Origin: Phoronis australis
Lineage: Eukaryota > Phoronida > Phoronidae
Direction of reading: 5' to 3'
Assembly (NCBI GenBank): GCA_002633005.1
Contig: NMRA01000168.1
Coordinates: 253,129 to 317,128, forward strand
Length of the DNA: 64,000 nucleotides
Shown: piece by piece, positions 55,401-64,000 of the stretch
How the letters are laid out: the number at the start of each line of letters is the position of its first letter
Position numbering within the stretch: position 1 is the stretch's first letter
Position numbers and translations under genes: made by a program
Notes under the pieces: generated by a model
Told to the model about the DNA's origin: nothing
Database searches by the model: none
The model's input: the letters and a program-made list of their open reading frames with translations, nothing else

Positions 55401-58400
55401 AGAGAAGTCTCCTTTAGAACCGTTGACCAAGCGCCAGATGACAGATGCTGCTGTGCAAACATTAGATGGGTCCATAGAGGGCACTGCTGGTCTGCACATC
55501 TGCTCCTGCAATGTTCATAAGCCAACATTGAAGGAAGAAACTGAGGCCAAACAAATAGATGGCTTTGTGCGCTCTCGTGAGAACAGAGAGACGGACAGTG
55601 TCGATCAAGAGAAGCATGCACAAAGGAATGAGAAATCTAGTGTTATAAATAAAAGAACCACTCGATCGTCTAGTGACAACCATCAGTCATTATTGATGTC
55701 AGAAAATCCATCAGATGATTGTGCAGCTAACAAAGATGAGGTGTCACAACCAGACCGAACCACCAAAGGTAAAGAAAAAGCGAGGAAGACTAAAGGTAAA
55801 GATGCCAAAAATCTGTCTTTGACCGAAAGAGAAGAGAATTGTGTTGCCTACTCAGGAACATTCGAGACAAAGCAATATGGAGCAAGCGAGCGAGACATTT
55901 TTGATGAGAGCAGTGGTAAAACGCAAGACGTTGATCAGCTTGTTTCCTGCGATAGTGCTGAGATAAAGCGGAAGGCTCTATCAGGGACTCGTAAATCTCC
56001 GAGACAGGGTGACCACATCTCTGTGTTTCAATCTAGTCACATGGTTAATCGTGCCAAAGCTGCCTGCAGTTCTCGTGATGATGGCGATGACGAAAGTGAG
56101 TTGGACTCGGACAGTGACGTTGTACTATCTAGAAAAATGAAGAAAAAATCCTACCGCATAAACTCCTCTGGTGAGAGCAACAATCAAGAAGAAGATAAGC
56201 CTAAGTTAAAATATGCAGAAGAGGCTGTGAAGGACACTGCAACACCAGTCACTACCAGTATGGAGAAGACCATACGGGACAGAAGCTCCAGTGGTAAAGC
56301 AGTTCGTGGACTATCGAAATTGATGAAGTTTGCTGGTTCAAGTACCTCTTCCAAGCTGAAAAGGAAACTTGACACAGACAGCGACACAGACAGTCTGCCT
56401 GATATATTAGGAAAGACAGAGAGTAGCAATGACGGGTGTGAGAAGATGTCATCGCATAAACTCTCTCGACGTGCCTCTGAAGAACTGTTTGGTAGTGACC
56501 ACGAAGCTGAAACAGACCTCATCCCACCGACACCTTCAGAAGTTCACCCAGCAAATGCCACAATTCTGGTTGGGAGCACCCCATCTCAGTTCAGTCGCTG
56601 CAGACCTGGAGCTGAGTCAGAGTGTAGTGTCAAGGAAGACCTGGCGGAGATTGGGGTAAAGGGGGATGTGGGTCTTGAGGTGGCACGTGATCCTGATTCT
56701 GTGTTAGAAGCCGGTGATCCCGAGATGGGTGGAGGTACACACAAGAGCAGCTGTTCTGAAACGCCGGATATCTCACAAGAGATGATGAGAGTACTGGAGA
56801 ATGTCAGACAGGACCTGCAGTTTATTGAAGGTAGGTATGCTATAGTGGAGATGTATTGGAATGGAAAGTTTTCAGTGTAAGACCATGATTGTCCTTTGTC
56901 AAGTTTACAAGCTTTCTTATTTACAACCTGCTCCTTATTGTCCTCATGTATCCTGTAACCCTAAGTGCTCAGCCCTTATGTCATCCCTTATTTACATGAA
57001 GACACTGTGGTCAGCTCACAGTGTTATTAATCTATATACAGGTTGAAACTTGTTGATGATGATGTCAATTCCAAGAGTGTCTAACAACCCCTTTACAAAA
57101 CTAAACTTACTCAGGCTCTTAATCCCAACACTTATACAATGACATAAACAAATTACGAAGTTATTAAAAAAACATTCAAGGTAACAATAGCCTTGTGTTT
57201 TCATTGTCTTTTGTGTTTCCCAAGCACTGAGTTTTTTGCAAGTACACTTGAACTGAAGCTATGTTTTACTTGCAGAATTAAAAAGGGCCCAAGTGAAAGC
57301 GGAACCCACTGAGATTGACAACAACATGAAAAAGCAAACCGTAAGTCCTGCATTAAAGCCTTGATCAGATGGAGAGGCTGTGTTAATATTTGGAGGATTT
57401 GAGATCTATGAAAATAGAGTTTCAGTCACTGAGTGAGAATGACGACTATATGTGTTTTAGCTGACAAAATGCCAGTTTATCCAAAATTTTGAATTAAATT
57501 CCATCATTAAACTTAAGGCTACGGTTTCAATGGTTTACCTTCCAGTATGAATAACATCATTCTCATTATGCACTGTGTTAAACTTGCTTCAGGTTGTCCT
57601 TTTTGCCAATGAGTGCTAGTATTCAAAATACCATTTACAGTGTAGGTCAGTCTCATCGTTTTTGTATGGGCTGAATAACAATCATAATAAACAATTTTAA
57701 TGTTATTGCTATGTTTTCTTTACAGGTTTCAGATAAGGTGTCCAGTGCTGCCACTGAAGCCATGGACACTGAAGGTAGAACTTTAATAAGACTGCTTATT
57801 TTTCTTTAACCTTATAGGAAAACATTGGTTGATGACGAAAATGGTCAGGCTCCGCCAAACCATCAAACTTGAGTTATATTTTACGCTTTATGATTGGTGT
57901 ATTTTCAAGTCACTTCTTGAGTAAAGTGTAGTGGCTGTGGGTCATGATCTCCTGTTGACCTTTGCTGTCACAGCTCCCTCAAACTTTTGACTTGGTCCAG
58001 AATATTGTTTTAATAGTGATGAAATCTAATGCATAAAACAAATTGAATAACTAAAGCACGTGCAGTGTGTTGCATCTGGGTAACCTTTTTTAGTCTAATT
58101 TCAAGGGACATAATATGTGCTGAAAGAAAAAGCACTTTTGGCTGCACAAGAGCTTCCTAAGCAATTGGTTTTTCAAGACTTTGGAAAATTACTCCTACAT
58201 AAGACCAGTTAGTGTTGTTGACTGATCGCCCAGTTATCTCGTAGCTTTGCTGAGGGGCTCTAAGAAGAGGAATTGGTGTAAACTGTACCTTGCAGTTGCA
58301 TAACTTTATTTTCAGTTTGTAGCTAATCACATACCATGTAATTGTATACATGCATAGATTTTTATATCCCAAGTGGTTGCCGTGGTTACAGATACACTAG

Positions 58401-61400
58401 TCGTAACTTTTCAAATTTGTTTTAGCATGGAAGAAGTACTGTAATGACTAAATGTTACGTCTTCTGTCAACAGCTGATTGCACCCAGCTGAGTTCTGTGA
58501 CTACCGGAAGACTCCCCCTGTCTCTGTCAAGTGTCTATTCCTCTCAGCAGAGTGTCTACCTGACTACGCAGGTGAGAGTTCTGATGTGACAGGAGATTGT
58601 GCACCCTGGCTTGAGGGGCCAGCTTCCTCTTGTCACAGTGCAGTGTTAACTGCTTACAGTAAGAGTGTCGTGTGGAGCTTACAGGTATCTGGGGTGTGGC
58701 TTATCTCTGTGTGTGTCCCCTGTCTACTCTTGACAGCAGGCTGTCCATTTGAGCTCGCTGAATACTGGAGTATGTAAACTAATTTAACATTTTAAAAGCT
58801 CTTTGTTTACGAAAATAGTATATTCAAGATAAAAAATAGGGGCGTCCATTCTACAGGAAACAAACTGGAATTGAGTGATGGGTTGTTATTTGATGCATGC
58901 TCTGCTCACATGATCTGTGGTTACAAAACTGGCTTTGAGTTGAATGGTTAAGTCTTACAATACGTTGCACAGCTATTCTACTGTTCTCATGTGTATTATT
59001 AACACTAGACCGCAGATTGGACATCTGATCAGTAGGTGGACCAGCTGCTGAAAACAAGCGTTCGCAAAGGCTTCCTGTATGCCGAGTTGACATTAACGCT
59101 AATATTCTGGCCATTTGTTTGTCAAAATCACAAGAGCTGAACCACATGTTGCGTTATTGGAATATAGCCGTCTCGTGGTGAGATGTCAGATTTGCCATCT
59201 AGTTTGAGATGGACAAAAAGAAGGCAGATCAGATGAGTGTGCAATTTTATTTTAGACAGCATAACAGGCATCCATATGGTCTGCCTTCAGATAACACAGC
59301 GTTTGAGTGTTGTACAAAACAACTTGTTTTCTGAATCTAATGTCTTCTATTTCCTTCAAATTTGCCTAGAGTTAGGCATTGACAGTAACAGTTGTGTTTT
59401 GTAGGCTTGTATTGGTCCAGTTTTGGTTTGCATTTACAACCTACAGTCACTGTGGTAATTGTACCTGCATTAAGCCAGATTTGCCCTATTTATAGCAACG
59501 GCAGGATGCAGAAAAGAAGTTAAAGGCTCTTGAAAGTCAGATGGCAGTATTACAGCAGCAACTGGATATGAGTGGGGATTTAGGAGACCTGACGGAAACT
59601 ATGAATGAACACGGTGAGTTGTGGAGAAGTGCTCGCCACTCAGATAAAAATGCCTACTTTAGTAAAACACCTTCATTAGTTTTATGAGACCTGTTTTGAT
59701 GATATATGCCCTGGGGCTTGTCATGTTCGCTCTTTTCTCTACAGTGTTTCGTCAACTTAAAGGTGTTTGTTTGCATGTAAGTTCATTTCTTTTAGTCATT
59801 CCCTGGCCAACTTTTAATAAGACTTTTAGCCTCCAGTTGGCATCAGAAGATCACAGTAGAATAAACACCCTTGGGGTGTTTCAAACAATAGTCCACCATT
59901 GCCATTCTATTACTAGAGAGTAGTCAGCCTGTAATCTTTATACAAAACAACAATTGAGTTTATCAACAAATCTCATTACACCTAAAGCAGCGCTGTTCCA
60001 CCAATGAAAAAAACTGGCCTCAACGTGCTCATTAGTGCAAAATTTCTTCAAATTGAGTCAAAAGCAATTGCTAACATTGCCATATTTCTATTTGTCTGGT
60101 GCTTTCCACATCCTTGTAAATGCTCAAAGTCTGAAAAAATAATGTTGTTGAGAAATTTGTGTGCCAAACTGAAGAATTTTCACCATAATCAGATGAAAAG
60201 TATTTTGTGGGCTTGTAAAAAAATGTTGTCATCGCTTGAGACCATGCTTTGTGAATAAAGTGAATTGCCGTGACAAGAAAGCTTGTTTAGCCAGTTTTTA
60301 TGCACTCATGAACTGTCTGTCGTGTACAAGAGAGAAATTTGAGTAAGGAACAAGTTCAATTTCCCAACTGCAAGTGGTCTATATCAAAAGTTGTTTCTTT
60401 GACGGAAGGCTGGGTTATACAGCCACTTTAATAAACAGGTTTGACACTGAACTTGTGAATCATATCACTCTACTGTCCAGGCTCCATGGTATACACGTCC
60501 ATGTAAACCATCAGTAAGAGAGTTTTACTGTCATTGACAGTGACAACTCTACCAGTAGGAGTTCTTGCAGCCTAATCTTGACGGTTGTTTTGTTTCAGAT
60601 GGAGATTTAATGGACACCAACAAACTGGACAACAGACAACATGCATCTGATGATGAGTCATTCGTCACGGCAACAGACGAACTGAGCGAATCGACGAGCC
60701 AGGACAACAAGGCAAAGAAACGGCGTGAGCAAAAGAGCTCTTCATCTAAGAAGTCTAACAATAATTATGAAGTAAAGCGTGATAGGTCACCAGGTTTGGC
60801 TATAGTTGATGAAGATGAGACCATGAAACCTGATATGGAAATTGACTTCATGGATGAAGAATTCCCTGTCTTACCATCGCAAGATGAAGTTCTTTTATTG
60901 ACACCAAGTAAACCCTCTGTCGCTAAAATGGACCAGTCTGGTGTTAACTTGTGCAATAAAAAAATGGATGTCGTCCCAGTGAGTGGCTTGGAAAGGGAGT
61001 CTGATTCATTGCTGTCACCTGGCCCCGCCTCTGCAAAGGTTGTTGACCAGTCAGCTGCATTGTTGACATCTGCTGGCGCTGTCATTTCTAAGATTCCTGA
61101 CCAATCAGCTCCTGGTGTGGCAGTGAGCTCTGGGAAAAGCAGAAAGCCAAAGAAGCTGCAGCTGGAAGAGTCCACTTTGGAGGTGACCCAGGATGTTGCA
61201 AGAATGCCTGACAGAGGAAAGATGAACATCATTGCCAGTGGTTTAAGCAAAGAACAACAGGTATTATTCCTGTGAACTAGTCCTGCTGAGGAGATTATTT
61301 TGACACATGTTAGTTGAAAACTATTCATTTCAAATCTTCAAGTAGGCAAATACTCTTTCACACTTCATGATTGTTTTACAGTGGTACTGTTTGAAATAAC

Positions 61401-62649
61401 GTGAACTAATCGCTGTAGTCATGAGCTTTTATTATTTATTAGTGACAAAAAAACTCATTCTCTTTTACACTACATTCATGCGGTGCTCTGTGAATTGATT
61501 TTTTGGGGGAAAATTGAGATCACATAATGTTTCCCACGATCACACTACTATCACTTGCAAGTGTCTTGCTTCTACACAACACAACTCTGTATCCTGCTTG
61601 TGGCACAGGCATCATTGGGTTATCTTCCATTTTTCATCCTTAGGGAAAATGATTTTTGCTCCAATGTGCAACTTTGATCACTAGGTTTATGGATCGCGAC
61701 GATGAATATACTTGTCAAAACATGGTGAATGGTTGTCATCGGCACTTTATAATATTCACGTACATAGTGGTGTGTTTGTCACTTTTCCAAAAAGAGAAAC
61801 TTCCCAAGTGTGTATGCAAACTTGAGGATTAGCAAATTTCATTGGAATATTTGCTGTTTGAGTCCTAATTGTGTTCTGCTACAGATCAACGTTCAGAAGG
61901 TGGCTGTTACCTATGGAGGAAGATTTTCACCCAAGTTCTCAACGACCACAACGCACGTTATTGTTAAACCAGGTACACCTATACACTTATCCTATCTGTA
62001 AGTTAATCTGCATCTCCAAAGACTGTGTTACTGTGCATTCAGAATAGAAATTCTTAGGAGAGTTGTCAATCAAAGTACTAAGTGGCACTTTGCTCTTAGT
62101 CTTTGTTTTATTTTTGAATTGGTTTCTCCGTGTGAGCTTGCACTCTGCAAGTTTCAGGTGTTTTTTACTTGTGGCATTATATTTGCTTGGAACGATTCAC
62201 CTGTGTTCTGATAGTGACTTCGCTAACTCTAATCAATTCATACCAGTAGCTTAGACTAGTTCTTTCTCTACCATAAGCAGTTGATTTCTATCAGTAGTCC
62301 TGACATATTAGTGTAATGGTTTATTTTCGTCATTACAACGCAAGTCTTTCTACAGATGCTGAGTACCCGCTGGCTTGTGAACGGACCCTCAAATACTTCC
62401 TGGGTATTGCTGGGCACTGCTGGATACTCAGTTACCAGTGGATTGCAGACTGTCTGGCTGAGAACAGTTGGTTACCTGAGGTGAGACTGTGACCTTTGAC
62501 ATTTGGCCTTTGACTACACATTTGTTATTTTCAACAAAGTGGCTGGTACATACATGGTGACTGCTCGAAGCATTAATTGCTGCCTTTTATTTAGGATGCA
62601 GTGTATGGTAATCCGACAGTACCGTTATCCTATCACGAACGTAAAAATA

Positions 62650-62692
<43 letters not shown>

Positions 62693-63925
62693 ACACACAC
62701 ACACACACACACACACAAAAACATGGCATCAATATTTTAATTACACCTGATTTACTTTCCTGTTATTCCCTTTCATTCTCGGTCATGGTGGACTTCTGCT
62801 GTGACTATGAATTCGACTTCTGCCCAGCTGTGATAATGGGGAATTTTGGGTCATTTTGTCGGAATACTTTTGTCATGTACTGTATTTACATGTATATGTC
62901 ACAATAACAAATCACTGCAATAAAAGACCGCCTGACATGAGTTGTTGCATCCTTTACTTTTTTCAGGAAAAGTATGAAATCACTGGTGATGTTGTGAATG
63001 GTGTTGACCATGAAGGGCCTCACCGGTCGAGAACTGGCAAGACCCTCATTCTGAAGGGTTTTGAAGTCTTCTGTCTTGGCAACTTCTCTGGCGTTACAAA
63101 AGGTCAGATTTTATCCTGTGTACAGAATTTTTGGGAAGGCATATGGGGTTTTTTGAAGTCTTGAGAATAATGAATTAAGTGTAACATTAATATGCAGAAT
63201 GCTAACATATGGTCTATAATGTGTGATAATGATGGACAGGCAGAGCCTAACCACAAATTAGTTTGGAATGTAAGCTTTTCTGAGAAAGAATTTTCCATCT
63301 GATTTGAGGTCAGACAATAAGAAGGCAGATTACGAGCGTTGACACATCAATTTTTTAGATGGCGGATCAGACATATCATTTACATTCTGAAATTACTGCC
63401 ATACCCCTATGAGCCACAAAAGGATGCTCTTTTGACATTGAAATTGTGCTCCTCCGTCACCCATTATCACCCAGGTGGCAGCACTGGTCATCAAGCCCTG
63501 GGATGCATTTCATAGTTGCAAGTTTAGCAAGATCATGCAGTATCACAATTGAAAACGCAAGTGTTTTGTGAGGAAGCTCGTGATTTATGTACTTGCATAC
63601 ACTAGCTAAATAGCCATAAGCGACATGATTGGCTGACAAGGCTGAAGTTTTAAGTTATGGGAGAAAGAATTAAATAATGTAAGATTTCTTGCTGCATCTC
63701 AAGAGAGTCTAGCATTACGGAACACACCTTCAGTACCTTTACTGGTTTGTCTTGCGGTGTATTGTTTTACATAATGTTATGTTACAGACGAGCTTCACAC
63801 CATGATAGAACTTTGTGGGGGATCTCCAGTGCAGGACATGTCCATGTTCTCGTATGCTTACCCCGGCCGTCAAGTGATCATCACCCAGGAGAACCTTAAA
63901 AGACCACAGACAGAGGTGTACAACA
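48915..63925 (+). CDS. BRCA1: BRCA1 orthologue, 19 coding exons, 3' end beyond the window
   Basis: Exons: 48915-49000, 49351-49479, 49862-49950, 50395-50477, 51050-51189, 51548-52980, 53303-53707, 54153-54362, 54871-55031, 55315-56830, 57276-57340, 57726-57774, 58474-58571, 59496-59613, 60599-61260, 61885-61972, 62356-62480, 62967-63102, 63788-63925. All introns are GT-AG, and every phase matches, giving 1910 codons so far (human full length 1863). BRCA1 pairs with BARD1 as a RING ubiquitin ligase and scaffolds homologous-recombination repair through PALB2-BRCA2 and BRCT phosphopeptide binding, in the nucleus. Present are the RING (26-65), basic segments (KRKRRS-type, AKRRKVE) near 115-160, a conserved FGKTY motif, a coiled coil (about 1488-1527), BRCT 1 and most of BRCT 2. 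The central part is acidic, Ser-rich and poorly conserved, as in all BRCA1 proteins. The start ATG aligns with the vertebrate start (short helix, then LEC.IC). Confidence 0.97.
51548..52980 (+). CDS. BRCA1: BRCA1 large central exon, first part
   Basis: A 1433-bp exon, residues about 176-653. It corresponds to the start of the vertebrate giant exon 11. It is acidic and Ser/Thr rich with a Lys/Gly tract of tandem GKGQSK units (about 52333-52420), probably DNA- or RNA-contacting by charge. GTALFGKTYGGDKAKHALRS aligns with the conserved vertebrate IFGKTYRRK block. It is disordered otherwise. Confidence 0.94.
53303..55031 (+). CDS. BRCA1: BRCA1 exons 7-9, low-complexity central region
   Basis: Exons 53303-53707 (HTESDSDDTASVD..., acidic, Val/Asp rich), 54153-54362 (DDKSSTARGLFAVPVKKSPV..., includes FIIGCRLQRQQED) and 54871-55031 (GVRGHSPTFGSPVQNLSGNS...). 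No domain is recognised. They are assigned by splice phase continuity (phases 1-1-1-0) and by position. Several SP/TP and SQ sites are present. Confidence 0.85.
55315..56830 (+). CDS. BRCA1: BRCA1 second large central exon
   Basis: A 1516-bp exon, residues about 913-1417. Charged and Ser-rich, with basic clusters (KGKEKARKTKGKD, KMKKKSYRI, KLKRKLDTDSDTDS) and acidic DDGDDESELDSDSD. It ends in a probable helix (ISQEMMRVLENVRQDLQFIE) that continues into the next exon (ELKRAQVKAEPTE). The helix may extend self-association or partner binding, which is inference from heptad-like spacing. Confidence 0.9.
57276..58571 (+). CDS. BRCA1: BRCA1 exons 11-13 (three short exons)
   Basis: 57276-57340, 57726-57774 and 58474-58571. 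Phases fit (G completes GAA; phase 0; G completes GCT). The third encodes TQLSSVTTGRLPLSLSSVYS then SQQSVYLTTQ, leading directly to the coiled-coil exon. Short exons in this position are also found in vertebrate BRCA1. Confidence 0.85.
58851..59147 (-). mobile_element. hAT transposase C-terminal remnant in a BRCA1 intron
   Basis: On the minus strand, ILALMSTRHTGSLCERLFSA then AGPPTDQMSNLRSSV resembles the hAT C-terminal dimerisation signature (P(A/S)T...SER.FSAAG....D.R..L). The reading stays open for 98 codons but lacks the catalytic domain. It is a fossil. Confidence 0.55.
59185..59290 (+). repeat. Dispersed repeat family E, copy 1
   Basis: Shares (TTT)GCCATCT(A)G(T)TTTGAG, AGAAGGCAGAT and CAATTTT.TTTTAGA blocks with 63290-63375. 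Each copy begins CCATCT and has TTAGA(T/C) near its end. A short MITE-like repeat. Confidence 0.4.
59496..59613 (+). CDS. BRCA1: BRCA1 coiled-coil exon (PALB2-binding region)
   Basis: Encodes QRQDAEKKLKALESQMAVLQ then QQLDMSGDLGDLTETMNEH. Heptad-spaced Leu/Met residues align with the human coiled coil [20 protein letters not shown], which binds PALB2. The position between the central region and BRCT matches. Confidence 0.92.
60599..61260 (+). CDS. BRCA1: BRCA1 linker exon running into BRCT 1
   Basis: A 662-bp exon, residues about 1528-1748. Acidic with a Lys/Arg patch (NKAKKRREQKSSSSKKS), then three spaced D-Q-S motifs (KMDQSGV, VVDQSAA, IPDQSAP). The last 20 residues start BRCT 1: GKMNIIASGLSKEQQ, where the Ser of SGL corresponds to human S1655, which contacts the phosphoserine of partner peptides. 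Confidence 0.93.
61885..62480 (+). CDS. BRCA1: BRCA1 BRCT domain 1, exons 16-17
   Basis: Exons 61885-61972 (INVQKVAVTYGGRFSPKFST then THVIVKP) and 62356-62480 (ACERTLKYFLGIAGHCWILS then YQWIADCLAENSWLPE). ERTLKYFLGIAG is identical to human, including the phosphate-binding Lys (human K1702) and the R1699 equivalent. The buried Trp of the BRCT fold is present (CW.LSY.W). Confidence 0.97.
62650..62717 (+). repeat. (CA)n microsatellite
   Basis: About 34 dinucleotide units with one CC interruption, in the BRCA1 intron between exons 17 and 18. Likely polymorphic. Confidence 0.98.
62755..62885 (+). repeat. Dispersed repeat family A, copy 3
   Basis: Closest to copy 2 at 11034; shares CTTTCCTGTTA, TTCATTCTCGGTCATG, GGGGAATTTTGGGTCATTTT and GGAATACTTTTG. 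Lies immediately 3' of the CA repeat. Confidence 0.7.
62967..63925 (+). CDS. BRCA1: BRCA1 linker and BRCT domain 2, exons 18-19 (gene continues)
   Basis: Exons 62967-63102 (EKYEITGDVVNGVDHEGPHR, then LILKGFEVFCLGNFSGVTK) and 63788-63925 (DELHTMIELCGGSPVQDMSM then YPGRQVIITQENLKRP, ending phase 1 at a GTAAGT donor). The motif GDVVNG..H.GP.R and the (I/M).LCG start of BRCT 2 match human. The remaining BRCT 2 (the W..DS segment) must lie beyond 64000. Confidence 0.96.
63290..63375 (+). repeat. Dispersed repeat family E, copy 2
   Basis: It contains TTTTCCATCTGATTTGAGG, AATAAGAAGGCAGATTACGA and ATCAATTTTTTAGATGG, and so resembles 59185-59290. CCATCT and AGATGG at the two ends form a 6-bp inverted repeat. 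Confidence 0.4.
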
Positions 63926-64000
63926 GTAAGTAAACCACTCTGTCATGTAACAACTCTGATTTAGGGAACATTGACTGTTTGAACATTTTTTCAATACCTC

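Noticed and set aside
60765-61328. 187-codon open frame on the minus strand
   Set aside because: Shadow of BRCA1 exon 60599-61260.

Overview
The window is nuclear DNA of an invertebrate animal. It shows spliced genes with GT-AG introns of roughly 150-2700 bp, AT-rich introns, many short dispersed repeats, minisatellites, and remnants of LINE-like and hAT-like transposons. The sequence alone does not settle the phylum. The exon-level divergence from vertebrate orthologues and a two-haplotype assembly artefact (about 2% apart, around the single N at 38541) suit a highly heterozygous marine invertebrate, but that is inference.

Three protein-coding genes account for nearly all recognisable coding sequence. 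(1) TMEM98, + strand, about 6.9-10.0 kb (possibly to 12.0 kb). The exon with the N-terminal membrane anchor was not found. (2) GON4L, - strand, 43747 down to 14909. It is complete: 27 coding exons that join in frame into 2156 codons plus stop. (3) BRCA1, + strand, 48915 to beyond the window end: 19 coding exons, 1910 codons so far, with an intact RING, coiled coil, first BRCT and the start of the second BRCT. TMEM98 and GON4L converge tail to tail. GON4L and BRCA1 diverge head to head across about 5.2 kb that holds E2F, YY1 and CRE-like motifs.

The gene products are nuclear regulators (GON4L, a SANT/PAH co-repressor-type protein; BRCA1, a ubiquitin ligase and DNA-repair scaffold) plus one membrane protein. 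The head-to-head pair could share regulatory sequence; nothing else in the window suggests an operon-like functional cluster.

The most unusual coding feature is at the 3' end of GON4L. A two-exon block carrying the C-terminal SANT domain has been tandemly duplicated, so the predicted protein ends in two SANT domains about 90% identical at DNA level, instead of the single one known in vertebrate GON4L. Other points of interest are a possible extra terminal exon of TMEM98 with a one-base frame break (11819-12035), a 3.6-copy tandem array of about 460-bp units in a GON4L intron, a minisatellite that has multiplied a splice-acceptor region, several near-perfect fold-back elements, and a two-copy element (3.1 kb and 44.5 kb) with a conserved protein-like frame.
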